DNA of 64,000 bases from Tahibacter harae (GTDB taxonomy: Bacteria > Pseudomonadota > Gammaproteobacteria > Xanthomonadales > Rhodanobacteraceae), in NCBI RefSeq assembly GCF_024437735.1, contig NZ_JANFQO010000027.1, positions 1 to 64,000 on the forward strand, in the 5' to 3' direction. Position 1 is the stretch's first letter. Every line of letters begins with the position of its first letter. The position numbers were made by a program, and so were the translations under genes. Below are positions 18,552 through 28,347 of this stretch, piece after piece. The notes beneath the pieces were generated by a model. The model had not been told where the DNA came from. It searched no databases and saw only the letters and a list, made by a program, of their open reading frames with translations.

Positions 18552-19601
18552 TCAGGTCTTCCTGTCGATCTGCTTGATCATCCCCGAGATGCCGCCCTGC
18601 AGCGCATACACCTCGAAGCCCATCTTGGCCATGATGAAGGCCGCCGCGGCGCTGCGCTCGCCGGTATTGCAGTAGACCACGTACTTCTTGCCGCGGTCGT
18701 AGGTGCTGACGGTCTCGCGAAACGTATACAAAGGCGTATTCAGCGCGCCCTTGATCGCACGCTGCTCGAATTCCTCGGGCATGCGCACGTCCAGCACCAC
18801 GGCGCCCTGGCGCGCGAAGATCGAGGCCTTGCCCGGGGTGAGCCAGTCCACCGCCGGCGGCTTCATCACTTCGTCGAAGGCGCGCTTGGCCAGGCGCATG
18901 AGCTTGCCGTCCTTGATCATGGCGACGGTGGCATTGCGCACGGTGTTGGCGAGCAGGGCGTCCTCGCCGAAGCTGTCGCCGCGGACCAGGTAGGCGACGA
19001 CCGAGTCGCCGGTTTCCAGGCTTTTGGAAACGCTGGCCGTGCCGTCCTTGATGACGTAGAAATAATCCGCCGCCTCGCCTTCGCGCACGATCACCTCGCC
19101 GGCGCGCACGTCGACCTGCTCGAAGCGCTGGAACATGCGCTCTATGCCGGCGGTGGGCAGCTTGTGCATCACGCGCGACTGCAGTAGGCGGAACACCCAG
19201 CGGTTGGCTTCCGGCGAAGGGTCCCAGTGGCGGAAGTTCTCGGTGCGCGAGAGCTGGTCCCAGCAGATGATCTTTTCCATGTAGCGCCGGTCGATGCGCG
19301 CGACGGTGGCGCTGATCGAATTGACCGTGGCGGTGAAGCGGCGCGGCTGGATATCGCCCAGGGCGTAGCGGCCCTGCAGGGTGGCGGCGTCGGTTTCCTT
19401 GACCTTGCCGTCGGGGTATTCGCCGCGTACCCGGCCGGACAGTACGAAGATGGTGTGCTCGTCCGTGTCGCCGGCGCTGAACAGCACGGCGCCGCGCCCC
19501 AGTTCCTCGGTGCTGGCCTCGCGCGCGAGCTGCTCCAGGTTCTCCGGCCGCAGCGAATCCAGCGGGTACAGCTTGGCCAGATCGGCGCTGTTGACGCTCA
19601 T
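18552..19601 (-). CDS. Tandem cyclic-nucleotide-binding domains fused to rhodanese
   Basis: A 349-residue cytoplasmic protein with two cNMP-binding-like domains (about residues 15-120 and 145-250) and a C-terminal rhodanese domain (about 258-345). The second cNMP domain has the [10 protein letters not shown] and NTVRNATV pattern with the phosphate-binding Arg; the first is degenerate. The rhodanese loop CNTGERS keeps the nucleophilic Cys. There is no DNA-binding domain, so it is not a Crp-type regulator. The combination is found in other gammaproteobacteria with unknown function. An AGGGGTAGG site precedes the ATG. It is divergent from valS. Confidence 0.88.
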   Translation of the reverse strand: MSVNSADLAKLYPLDSLRPENLEQLAREASTEELGRGAVLFSAGDTDEHTIFVLSGRVRGEYPDGKVKETDAATLQGRYALGDIQPRRFTATVNSISATVARIDRRYMEKIICWDQLSRTENFRHWDPSPEANRWVFRLLQSRVMHKLPTAGIERMFQRFEQVDVRAGEVIVREGEAADYFYVIKDGTASVSKSLETGDSVVAYLVRGDSFGEDALLANTVRNATVAMIKDGKLMRLAKRAFDEVMKPPAVDWLTPGKASIFARQGAVVLDVRMPEEFEQRAIKGALNTPLYTFRETVSTYDRGKKYVVYCNTGERSAAAAFIMAKMGFEVYALQGGISGMIKQIDRKT

Positions 19602-19769
19602 TGCCTACCCCTAAGAAAAGGTCCCGACAGTTGTCCGCAGTGCGGCTCTTGCCCGGCTGCCTGCTCCGACACCCGGCCCGGCGCCCCCTTGACCCCAGGC
19701 GGATGCAGCAGCCCCCGCGCACCCAGACCGAGTTTAGCGGCGCCCCCGCAGCCCGGGAATAGCGCCGTT

Positions 19770-19798
19770 TTGGGCTGCCCGGCCCGGGACGCTACAAT
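19770..19798 (+). promoter_or_regulatory. Sigma-70-like promoter of valS
   Basis: TTGGGC (19770-19775), 17-bp spacer, TACAAT (19793-19798). The expected start is near 19805, giving a leader of about 55 nt. Confidence 0.6.
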
Positions 19799-19859
19799 CG
19801 GCCCATCCCTTTCGCACAACCGCCCTGGCGTCCCCGCCCGGGCCGAGGTCATTCACGCC

Positions 19860-22640
19860 ATGGACAAGAGTTTCGAACCCGGCCAGATCGAATCCCGTTG
19901 GTATGCCCAGTGGGAGGCCAACGGCTGGTTCAAGCCCTCCGGCCAGGGCGAGCCGTATTCCATCCTGCTGCCGCCGCCGAACGTGACCGGCACCCTGCAC
20001 ATGGGCCACGCGTTCCAGCACACCATCATGGACACGCTGATCCGCTACCACCGCATGCGCGGCTGCGACACGCTGTGGCAGCTGGGCACGGACCACGCCG
20101 GCATCGCCACCGAGATGGTGGTCAACCGCCTGCTCGCGCCCGAAGGCAAGACCCGCAACGATCTCGGCCGCGACGCTTTCATCGAGCGCGTGTGGGAATG
20201 GAAGCAGCAGTCCGGCGATACCATCGAGCGGCAGATGCGCCGCATGGGCGTGTCCGGCGACTGGAGCCGGACCATGTTCACCATGGACGAAATTCCCTCC
20301 GAAGCCGTGCGCGAGACCTTCGTGCGCCTGTTCGAGCAGGGCCTGATCTACCGCGGCCAGAAGCTGGTCAACTGGGATCCGGTGCTCAAGACCGCCATCT
20401 CCGACCTCGAAGTGGTCAGCGAGGAAGAGGACGGCAAGCTCTGGTCCATCCGCTACCCGCTGGCCGACGGCAGCGACTCGCTGGTCGTCGCCACCACGCG
20501 CCCGGAAACCATGCTCGGCGACGTGGCCGTGGCGGTGCATCCGGAGGACGAGCGTTACGCCCACCTGGTCGGCAAGCGGCTGAAGCTGCCGCTGACGGAG
20601 CGTGAAATTCCCATCATTGCCGACACCTATGTCGAGCGCGAATTCGGCACCGGCTGCGTCAAGATCACGCCGGCGCACGATTTCAACGACTACGCCATCG
20701 GCCAGCGCCACAACCTCGCGCCGATCAACATTTTCACCGACGAGGCGAAGATCAACGACAGCGCGCCGGAAAAATACCGCGGCCAGGACCGCTACGCCGC
20801 ACGCAAGAGCGTGCTGGCCGACCTGGAAGCCGCCGGCCTGCTGGTCGAGGAAAAGAAGCACAAGCTGCAGGTGCCGCGCGGCGACCGCACCGGCCAGGTG
20901 ATCGAGCCCTACCTGACCTGGCAGTGGTTCGTGAAGATGGACGGCCTGGCCGCGCGCGGTCTGGAACTTGTGGAAACCGGAAAAGTTCGCTTTGTACCGG
21001 AAAACTGGATCAGCACCTACCGCCACTGGCTGGGCAATATCCAGGACTGGTGCATCAGCCGCCAGCTGTGGTGGGGCCACCGCATCCCGGCCTGGTACGA
21101 TGAGGCCGGCAATGCCTATGTCGCGCGCAGCGAGGAAGACGCCATCGCCCAGGCCACGGCGAAACACGGCGGCGCGGCGGTCACGCTGCGGCGCGAGGAC
21201 GATGTGCTGGAAACCTGGTTCTCCTCGGCGCTGTGGGCGCATTCCACCCTGGGCTGGCCCAACGAGAAGGCCATGGCCGAGCGCGGCTTCGACCGCTACC
21301 TGCCGACCTCGGTGCTGGTCACGGGCTTCGACATCATCTTCTTCTGGGTCGCGCGCATGATCATGCTCACCGACCACTTCACCGGCCAGGTGCCGTTCAA
21401 GGACGTCTACATCACCGGCCTGGTGCGCGACAAGGACGGCCAGAAGATGTCCAAGTCCAAGGGCAACGTGCTCGATCCCATCGACATCATCGACGGCATC
21501 GAACTCGATGCGCTGGTGCAGAAACGCACCACCGGCCTGATGAAGCCGCAGGACGCGCCCAAGATCGAGAAGGCCACGCGCAAGGATTATCCGCAGGGCA
21601 TCGCCGCCTACGGCGCCGACGCGCTGCGCTTCACCTTCGCTTCGCTGGCCAGCCACGGCCGCGACATCAAGTTCGACCTGGACCGCTGCGGCGGCTACAA
21701 GAACTTCTGCAACAAGCTGTGGAATGCCGCGCGCTTCGCCCTGATGAACTGCGAAGGCTTCAGCGTCGCTGCCGGCACCGCGCCGGCGTTCCAGACCGAG
21801 GCCGAACGCTGGATCGTCGCGCGCCTGCAGCGCTGCCTGGCCGAGGTCGAGGCCCAGTTCACCGCCTATCGCTTCGACCTGATTTCCCAGGCCCTGTACG
21901 AGTTCACCTGGAACGAGTTCTGCGACTGGTTCCTGGAACTGGCCAAGCCCGCGCTCAACGGCGACGACGCGGCGGCGGTGGCCTCCACCCGCCATACCGT
22001 GCTCTACGTGCTGGAAACCCTGCTGCGCGCGCTGCATCCGCTGGTGCCGTTCATCACCGAGGAAATCTGGCAGAACATCGCGCCGCGCCTGGGCATCGCC
22101 ACGCCCAGCGTGTCGCTGCGGCCGTACCCGCAATCCACTGACCTGGCCGTCGATGCCGCCGCCGAAGGCGAGATCGAATGGCTCAAGGCAGTGATCTCGC
22201 AGCTGCGCCGCATCCGCAGCGAAATGAACCTGGCCCCGGCGAAGACCATTCCGCTGCTGCTCGCCGGCGGCAGCGCGAGCGACCGCGCGCGTGCCGGCAA
22301 ATTCGCCGCCGCCATCGCCTTCCTCGCCCGCGTCGAATCGCAGCAGTGGCTGCAGCCCGGCCAAGCCGAGCCGGCCGCCTCGGCCGCGATCATCGGCGAA
22401 CTCAAGCTGCTGATCCCGCTCGCCGGCCTGATCGACGTGGGCGCGGAAAAGGCCCGCCTGGCCAAGGAAATCGCACGCCTGGAAGGCGAGATCGCCAAGA
22501 GCAACGCCAAGCTCGGCACCGAGACCTTCGTCGCCAACGCGCCGGCCGCCGTGGTCGAACAGGAGCGCCAGCGCCTGGCCGATCACAGCCAGATCCTGGC
22601 CGGCCTGCGCGAGCAGGCGCAGCGGCTGGCCGCACTCTGA
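19860..22640 (+). CDS. valS: Valyl-tRNA synthetase
   Basis: Charges tRNA-Val; class I synthetase with an editing domain. The ATG at 19860 gives 926 residues with the family N-terminus ([15 protein letters not shown]); the frame is open upstream to 19227 but that stretch is antisense to the rhodanese gene. Signatures: [14 protein letters not shown] (the HIGH motif, about residue 42), the CP1 editing domain (about 190-330), [23 protein letters not shown] (about 530), anticodon-binding domain and a C-terminal coiled-coil arm (about 860-925). A GAGG lies about ten bases upstream of the start. It ends 12 bp before a broken gene. Confidence 0.98.
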   Translation: MDKSFEPGQIESRWYAQWEANGWFKPSGQGEPYSILLPPPNVTGTLHMGHAFQHTIMDTLIRYHRMRGCDTLWQLGTDHAGIATEMVVNRLLAPEGKTRNDLGRDAFIERVWEWKQQSGDTIERQMRRMGVSGDWSRTMFTMDEIPSEAVRETFVRLFEQGLIYRGQKLVNWDPVLKTAISDLEVVSEEEDGKLWSIRYPLADGSDSLVVATTRPETMLGDVAVAVHPEDERYAHLVGKRLKLPLTEREIPIIADTYVEREFGTGCVKITPAHDFNDYAIGQRHNLAPINIFTDEAKINDSAPEKYRGQDRYAARKSVLADLEAAGLLVEEKKHKLQVPRGDRTGQVIEPYLTWQWFVKMDGLAARGLELVETGKVRFVPENWISTYRHWLGNIQDWCISRQLWWGHRIPAWYDEAGNAYVARSEEDAIAQATAKHGGAAVTLRREDDVLETWFSSALWAHSTLGWPNEKAMAERGFDRYLPTSVLVTGFDIIFFWVARMIMLTDHFTGQVPFKDVYITGLVRDKDGQKMSKSKGNVLDPIDIIDGIELDALVQKRTTGLMKPQDAPKIEKATRKDYPQGIAAYGADALRFTFASLASHGRDIKFDLDRCGGYKNFCNKLWNAARFALMNCEGFSVAAGTAPAFQTEAERWIVARLQRCLAEVEAQFTAYRFDLISQALYEFTWNEFCDWFLELAKPALNGDDAAAVASTRHTVLYVLETLLRALHPLVPFITEEIWQNIAPRLGIATPSVSLRPYPQSTDLAVDAAAEGEIEWLKAVISQLRRIRSEMNLAPAKTIPLLLAGGSASDRARAGKFAAAIAFLARVESQQWLQPGQAEPAASAAIIGELKLLIPLAGLIDVGAEKARLAKEIARLEGEIAKSNAKLGTETFVANAPAAVVEQERQRLADHSQILAGLREQAQRLAAL

Positions 22641-22652
22641 CCCGGCGCGGCC

Positions 22653-23830
22653 ATGCCGTCATTCCTGTACTCGGCACTGGATCAGGACAGCCTGCCCCAG
22701 ACCGGCCGCGTACAGGCGCCGACACTGGCCGCGGCGCGGCACAAGCTGGAGGCGCAGTCGTATTCGCAGATCTAGCTTTTTCACGGATGAACAGTCGGAA
22801 CAGGCGGCGGCAACGCACGGGCATCACTTCGAGGGCGTGACGCCCGCGCAGGAACTGGCCGCGCGCCGCGAACGCTTCGGCTGGAGGACGCTGCGCAAGG
22901 CCTATATCGACTGCAGCCTGCTATGGCTGCCGCCGGCGCTGTGGCGGCCTGGTCGCTTTACGCGGGCCGGCCCTACGGCTTCTGGGATTGGCTGTCCTTC
23001 GTGCTGGCCGCGCTGGCGCTGCTGTTCCCGCCCTGGGCCTTGGCTCCGGCACTGCTCTACAACCGCCTGCAGGAAGCCGTGGCCTGGAAGCGCGCGGATG
23101 AAGTCCTGCGTCTGTGCAGCGCGATAGTGCGCCTGCGCCACGTATTTCCCATGGGGCCGCTGCTGCTGGAGGCCCGCCTGTATCGCGCCACCGTCAGCGC
23201 AGCCCGCGGCGACCTCGCCGGTGCCCTGGCGAGTGTCGCCGACCTGGAACAGCTGCTGCAGCTGCGCACTATCTACCTGGGCCGGCTGGCCTCCATCTAC
23301 ACCGCGGCGCAGGCCTGGCCGCAGCTGGCCGAAGTCCAGGCCGAAGCGATGGAACTGTCGCAGCACAACAGCAGCGCCGTCATCGACCTCGCCACGACAC
23401 TGGCCTGGCGCCTGCAGCGCATCGAAGAGGCCGAGACGCTGATGCAGCGCATCGCCGGCTGCGAACTGGCGCTGCCCGCCCAGGCCTATGCCGATTTCGT
23501 CAACGGCCTCATCGCCCGCAGCCGCGGGGCCAGAACGGCCGTGCTGAATCGCTGCTGCGCCGCAGTGTGGAGCAGCTGGCGGATTTCAGCGACAACCCGC
23601 TGACCCGGCTGGTGATCGACCTGTTCAACGCCGAACGCGTGATCACGCCGGCCGCCCTGGGCAAGACCGCGAAGGCAGCAGAGCTGCTGCGCCAGGTGCT
23701 GCCGCGGCTGCAGGCCCACGGCGAACTGGAGACGATCAGGCGCTGCGCGGCGGCGACACTGGCGCGGCCGCCCGGCGGAAAACCTCACGCAGTTGCGCAT
23801 TCGCAAGCGGAGCGCGGCGCCGCCTCATGA
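22653..23830 (+). pseudogene. Frameshifted membrane/TPR-like gene, three breaks
   Basis: A single protein can be followed through four frame segments. The first (22653-22775) starts with ATG 12 bp after valS and ends at a TAG right where the next frame continues in sense (FFTDEQSEQ and on). The second runs to about 22945 (LLWLPPALW), the third from there to about 23535 (two hydrophobic segments, then helical repeats up to NGLIARSRG), and the fourth to the TGA at 23828-23830. The net shifts are +1, -1 and -1. The first 40 residues resemble a GspF-type N-terminus (LYSALDQDSLPQTGRVQAPTL) and the body looks like TPR helices behind membrane segments. Function is unknown; it is probably decaying. 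Confidence 0.75.
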
Positions 23831-23897
23831 CCCTGCATTCACCGGCGTCGCACAGCACGCGCAACCCAGCTCCGCTCGGACACGCTCGCCGTCCGCC

Positions 23898-23973
23898 GGA
23901 TTCGCACAACGGAAATCGCGACGTACTGCTGCCCGTAGGATTCGCGCACGGGAAATCACGGCGCACAGTCGCC
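23898..23973. repeat. Two imperfect direct repeats with GGATTCGC and GGAAATC cores
   Basis: Units at 23898-23933 and 23938-23973 match at about 27 of 36 positions. The 240 bp around them (23831-24070) hold no gene I can support. They may be copies of a dispersed intergenic repeat. Confidence 0.55.
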
Positions 23974-24070
23974 CGCTTGCATCGAACCGGTCCGCATCCA
24001 GACACTGCGCGCCGCCATCGCCTGCAGTCAGCGCCGCTTCCACGTACCGGTCGACGCGCGCCTCACAGAC

Positions 24071-24487
24071 TCAAGGCTGCGGCTTCTGCGTCAACGCCTG
24101 TCCCTTCGACGCCGCATAGAACACCACCAGCTTGACCGGCCCCTGCCCCACGTTGCGGCCGTTGTGCAGTACGCCGACGACTTCGGCCAGGGCCTGGCCG
24201 GGCTGCAGACGGTTCTTGCGGCCGTCCTGCAGCGAGACTTCCAGTTCGCCTTCCAGCACATAGGCGAAAGACGGCACGGGATGGCTGTGCCAGCCGGTTT
24301 CCGCACCGGGCGCGATCTCGATCAGGAGCATGCTGCCTTCGGCCTCGCCAGCGGGCCAGGCCAGGGCCTTGCCGTCCCAGCTGGTGGTGGACTTGAGCAG
24401 CGGCGTTGCCTTGACGCCGGCGCTGCCGTCCAGGGCCAGGGCCGGCGTTACTGCGGCGACGAACAACAGGGCAAGCAGGAAACGCAT
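24071..24487 (-). CDS. Secreted small cupin protein
   Basis: 138 residues from the ATG complementary to 24485-24487, with AAGGTG upstream. A signal peptide (residues 1-19, ending ALA) leads to a single cupin_2 domain: motif 1 is GWHSHPVPSFAYVLEGE, giving two His and a Glu for metal, and motif 2 is LQPGQALAEVVGVLHNGRN with the last His. The metal site looks complete. Family members of this kind are periplasmic proteins of unknown ligand. It stands alone between the pseudogene and the T6SS island, and the 200-bp spacer on its promoter side shows no clear signal. Confidence 0.85.
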   Translation of the reverse strand: MRFLLALLFVAAVTPALALDGSAGVKATPLLKSTTSWDGKALAWPAGEAEGSMLLIEIAPGAETGWHSHPVPSFAYVLEGELEVSLQDGRKNRLQPGQALAEVVGVLHNGRNVGQGPVKLVVFYAASKGQALTQKPQP

Positions 24488-24689
24488 GGTTCTACACCTT
24501 GGCGACAGGAAGGGCTTGCAGCATAGCGGCAGCGGCGCGCCCCGCTGCGAGCGGCGCTTATGGCGAAAGGTGTTGCGAGTGTCGCGGCGCGGGCGATGCG
24601 GCAGCTTGCGCAGCTGGGCGACGAGGCAGATACAACGTTCGCTGTCCGCAGCACTCCAGCGCACACGCAGGCGAGCGCCCCCGTCCGGA

Positions 24690-25691
24690 TCAGAGGAAAT
24701 CGAGGATTCCCGTCCAGCGCTCGCCATCGAAATACGCAGCACCGCTGCCGCCGGCGGCCAGCAGGATGCCGTCCCTGGCCGACAGCACGCCGGCCGGGAC
24801 ATCAAGGTCCGCCGGCAATCCGGCCTTGGCGACGCGATCGCCGTCGATAGTCCAGAGACCGTAGTCCGAAGAACCCCAGACCCGGCCACGATAGGCGACC
24901 AGGCTGCGGCAGGAGCGCATCGTTCCGCCTTCGCCGATCTGCTTCCACGCATCGCCGCTGCCGCGGTAGATGCTGCCGTCCTGGCTGGCGATACAGACCT
25001 CGTCGGCAGCGGCGCAGCGGAGCTGTGCGACAGCGCTGTCACCGGGAAAACGCAGCTCGGTCCAGCGCCCGCCATCGAAATACCAGAGATCGCCGTCGCC
25101 ACCGGCGCAGTAGATATTGCTCGCCGAAGTCGCCGCCGCGCAGGTGAAACCGAGGCTGTCGCGCTGCTTCCACCAACCGGATACCGGCAAGTCCGCACAC
25201 AGCGATTCCCAGCGTCCCGGGCCGCTGCGGCGGCACAGCCCGCGATTGCCCTGCACGGCGTAGACCAGCCCGTCGATCGCCAGCACCTGGCGCACCGAGC
25301 CGCGCAGCGGGCCGTGCCTGTCCTCGGTGATCCTCGGTTCGAACTCCGACACACCGTTGCCCAGCGCGTAGACCTGGCCGTCCAGGCTGACACCGATCAG
25401 TTGTGCCGCCGGCGCATCGGCAACCGCGCATCGCATGAATTCGATATTGCGCAGGGTGCGCAGCGCCCACTGCTTCTCCGCTGGGCGCTGCGGGAAATAC
25501 ACGGCGACGCGGATCGCTGCGCGCAGGTCGGCTTCCGGATCCGCTGGCGCGGCAGGCGCGCCGTCCGGATCGTCGGAATCTTCGTCCAGCGCATAGACAT
25601 GCGTGGCCATCAGGTAGAAATGCCCGGCACTGCGCACAGCGCAGTCGACGAAGGCGAAATGGCGCAGTTTCTGCTTGATTTCCGGGGTCAC
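24690..25691 (-). CDS. Propeller-like protein B, paralogue of the 27,352-28,341 gene
   Basis: 333 residues starting at GTG with AGAGG nine bases upstream. It has no signal peptide or membrane segment and consists of repeated strands of the type GDLWYFDGGRWTEL and GSIYRGSGDAWKQI, as in a beta-propeller. It aligns along its whole length with the protein at 27,352-28,341: both share a VDCAVR opening, a GRWE segment, a GGD-LW/VW blade, a TWKQ/AWKQ blade and an SDY blade. An acidic insert (about residues 36-55) is unique to it. It is the last gene of the vgrG-linked unit. I infer a cytosolic immunity or orphan immunity role from position behind a nuclease effector; nothing catalytic is visible. 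Confidence 0.7.
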   Translation of the reverse strand: MTPEIKQKLRHFAFVDCAVRSAGHFYLMATHVYALDEDSDDPDGAPAAPADPEADLRAAIRVAVYFPQRPAEKQWALRTLRNIEFMRCAVADAPAAQLIGVSLDGQVYALGNGVSEFEPRITEDRHGPLRGSVRQVLAIDGLVYAVQGNRGLCRRSGPGRWESLCADLPVSGWWKQRDSLGFTCAAATSASNIYCAGGDGDLWYFDGGRWTELRFPGDSAVAQLRCAAADEVCIASQDGSIYRGSGDAWKQIGEGGTMRSCRSLVAYRGRVWGSSDYGLWTIDGDRVAKAGLPADLDVPAGVLSARDGILLAAGGSGAAYFDGERWTGILDFL

Positions 25692-25882
25692 CAGCGATTG
25701 CCTCTGCGCCCGCCCATGCCGCCGGGCGGTGGCGGTTCGATCACGCCATGGATGCCGTCAGCGACGGCGGGCTGGCCGCGGCCAGGCTGGCGCGCCGTGC
25801 TGCACCGGCGCGGTTCCGCCGATCGCACTACGCAGCGGATTGAACCAGCACCCGGACGGCGCTGCATGCTGCCGACCCGGCG

Positions 25883-27163
25883 CTACCAACGGGGCTGGGC
25901 CAGCTCGCACAGTGGCCCGGATTCGCCACGCAGCGTGCGCAGCAGCGCCAGTTGCCAAAGCTGTGGCAAGGAGAACTCCGCCGTATCCGCCGCCAGTGCA
26001 TTGGCCAGCGGCAGTCCGGCAAGATAGCGCTGCCCGGCCAGGAAGCGCCCGGCGTTCATCTGCAGCCACTGGCGCAGTCGCGGTACGTCGGGCGGCAGCA
26101 GGCCGGCATCTTCGTCGTGCTCGTCGTCGTCCTCGTCGGCGTCATGGTCGTGCTGATCGTGCGCGTGTTCGGCTTCGTCGTCCTCGCGCTCGGGAACGCG
26201 CTTGTGCGGCTGCGGCGGATCCTGCAGCCACAGCTCGTCGGCCTCCATGTCGGCGCCGGTGATGTGGCAGATCGCATACGCCGCCAGGCGCGCGTATTCC
26301 GGCACCTGCAGCCATTGGGAAAGCTGCAGCAGGCCGGCCGGGTCACCGCGCCAGGCCAGCGCCCAGATCAACTCGCGGTGCCACGCGCCGACCTTGGCCA
26401 ATTGGTTGAAAATGGCAGCAAAATTTTCACTCGGCGCTGCCACTGCCCAGGCCAGTATCGCCCGGCGCAGCGTGCTGCCTTCCAGTTGCTCCAGCCCGGC
26501 GCCCAGCCGCGCCGCACCGGCTGCATCGCCGAGCAGGCTGAGGGCGTAGGCCGCCTCAAAGCGGCACAGCGGTACCGTGTCCTCCAGCCCGTCCAGCAGG
26601 CGCTCGCGATGCTGCGCCAGCCGCCACTCGCCGACCGCACGGAACACCCGCGCGCGCAAAGACGCATCGGCTTCCTCGACGCCGTCCAGCACTACGGTGT
26701 CGCGCTTGACCCGCGGATGGCGCATCGCCGCAGGCACCGCCGCCCGGCGCAGTGCCGGCACCCGCGAAGTCCACCAACGCTGCAGCAGCGGCAGTGCCTC
26801 GTCCGGCTGCGCCCACAGCAGGGCCGCTGCCGCACCGCGCGCCAGCTCGGGCGATGCCTGCAGCTGCGCCTCGAGCTGGGCAAGGCCCGCCTCGTCGCGG
26901 CTGTGCAACAGCACGTAGGTACTCGCGAAAGCCTCGTCGGCCGTCTTCCAGCGCTGCAGGCTCTCCAGCACCAGCGGCGCAGCCGCGGCGCCGGCCACGC
27001 GCAGGCCTTCCAGATGAGCGTCCAGCAATTGGTCCACCCGCGCGAGGTGCTCGCGCCGGTAGACCGGGCTCCACAGGCCGTCCTGGCGGCGCAACCAGCA
27101 GAAGGCTGCCTCTTCGCAATGCTGCTGCACTATCGCCAGGACAGGGGATCGGTTCGGATTCAT
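25883..27163 (-). CDS. T6SS-associated TIGR02270-type HEAT-like repeat protein
   Basis: 426 residues of helical repeats built from LRRAAVPAAMRH and CRFEAAYALSLLGD type helices, with a His/Asp/Glu-rich loop (about residues 322-350, alternating HD and DE) that could bind metal. The length, repeat type and place in a vgrG/DUF4150 cluster match the TIGR02270 family, which recurs in T6SS loci without a proven function. It lies between the two propeller paralogues, 188 bp from one and 191 bp from the other, and has no strong ribosome binding site. No signal peptide: cytoplasmic. It may be a chaperone/adaptor or part of an immunity set. Confidence 0.75.
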   Translation of the reverse strand: MNPNRSPVLAIVQQHCEEAAFCWLRRQDGLWSPVYRREHLARVDQLLDAHLEGLRVAGAAAAPLVLESLQRWKTADEAFASTYVLLHSRDEAGLAQLEAQLQASPELARGAAAALLWAQPDEALPLLQRWWTSRVPALRRAAVPAAMRHPRVKRDTVVLDGVEEADASLRARVFRAVGEWRLAQHRERLLDGLEDTVPLCRFEAAYALSLLGDAAGAARLGAGLEQLEGSTLRRAILAWAVAAPSENFAAIFNQLAKVGAWHRELIWALAWRGDPAGLLQLSQWLQVPEYARLAAYAICHITGADMEADELWLQDPPQPHKRVPEREDDEAEHAHDQHDHDADEDDDEHDEDAGLLPPDVPRLRQWLQMNAGRFLAGQRYLAGLPLANALAADTAEFSLPQLWQLALLRTLRGESGPLCELAQPRW

Positions 27164-27351
27164 GAATGACGGATTGGCGATATTTGAAGATTACCGGAGA
27201 ATTTCATTCCGCCGCAGCGGGGTTGTGTTACCGCAGGAACTGGACTGGCGAACATCCGCCGGCAAAACCGCGGCGGCACCCGTCCGGCACCGGCAGGCCG
27301 GGCCGGACGCAGCAGCGTGCGTAGCGGCAATGCCTCGACCGCGCGTGCCGG

Positions 27352-28341
27352 TCAGGAATAAGGTGCCACCAGCGTCTTCCACGATTTGCCGTCGTAGGCA
27401 TTGACGTCGTACAGGCTGGCGATGACCAGCAGGCCGTCGTAGGCGTCCATATGGCCGGTGTAGACGACATCGACGCCGTTGTGCTGCGGCCTGCGCACCT
27501 CCTTGCCGTCCCAGACGCGCAACTGGTAGTCCGAACACAGCCACAGCTGATTCTCGAACCACACGGAGCTGTTGTTCAGCAGGCTGGACTCGCCCTTGTA
27601 CACCTGCTTCCAGGTGTCCTTGGAACCGATCCAGAGATTGCCGCCTTCGCCGCTGATATAGACCTTGCCGTCAGGACCGACGGTGACCGTACCCAGCTGT
27701 TCATTGCTGGGGAAATCACAGCGTGTCCATTTTTTTCCCTCGTAGCGCCAGACATCACCGCCAGCACCGACGGCGTACAGTTCTTTCTCGCTGAGACCGT
27801 CCATGTCGTTGAAACCAACATCGCTGATTTCACCCTCGCCCGGCTTGGGCAGGCCTTCCAGGCGCTCCCAGCGCCCTACAGCCACGCGCTTGAAAATCTT
27901 GCGATTGCGGCCTACCGAGTAGGCATAGCCGTCTATGCACTTGACCCGCTGGGTAATCGGATTGAGATCGGTGCCGATGCGCTCCATGGCGCCGGGCTTG
28001 CCGCCGCCTATGGAATAGACGCTGCCTTCGTTATTGCGCGCGACGACCAAAGCCTGTGCGATGGGCTTGCGCGACACGCCGCAACGCGGCCGGTTGAAGC
28101 CGTCCAGTTCGCTCCAGCCATGCCGCTTCTCCACGTTCTGTTCGTCCAGGTAGATCGACAGCAGGCGCGTGCCGATGTCGTGATCCCACGTACTGGACTG
28201 CTTTTCCACGTCCAGGTCGGGACGCGCAACCAGGTATACGATGTTCCGGTCGCGCACGGCGCAGTCGACGATATGCCAGCCCTTGTAGTGCTTCTCCCAC
28301 TGCGGGCGCGCGATGAACGGAGTATTGCTGTCTTTCGCCAC
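27352..28341 (-). CDS. Propeller-like protein A, candidate immunity to the GHH nuclease
   Basis: 329 residues from a GTG with GAGG eleven bases upstream, beginning only 6 bp after the stop of the nuclease effector gene. It has no signal peptide. The sequence is a series of W/Y-capped strands (GDVWRYEGKKWTRCDF, GNLWIGSKDTWKQV, LWLCSDYQLRVWDG) expected of a beta-propeller. Immediate downstream position and cytosolic location are what an immunity protein against a DNA-degrading toxin requires; this is inference, because no characterised immunity family was recognised. It shares an overall relationship with the protein at 24,690-25,691. Confidence 0.7.
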   Translation of the reverse strand: MAKDSNTPFIARPQWEKHYKGWHIVDCAVRDRNIVYLVARPDLDVEKQSSTWDHDIGTRLLSIYLDEQNVEKRHGWSELDGFNRPRCGVSRKPIAQALVVARNNEGSVYSIGGGKPGAMERIGTDLNPITQRVKCIDGYAYSVGRNRKIFKRVAVGRWERLEGLPKPGEGEISDVGFNDMDGLSEKELYAVGAGGDVWRYEGKKWTRCDFPSNEQLGTVTVGPDGKVYISGEGGNLWIGSKDTWKQVYKGESSLLNNSSVWFENQLWLCSDYQLRVWDGKEVRRPQHNGVDVVYTGHMDAYDGLLVIASLYDVNAYDGKSWKTLVAPYS

Positions 28342-28347
28342 GTCGTA

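Noticed and set aside
22653..23830. Programmed frameshifting to make a full-length protein from the broken gene.
   Set aside because: Three shifts in two directions are required and no slippery heptamer with downstream structure is evident.
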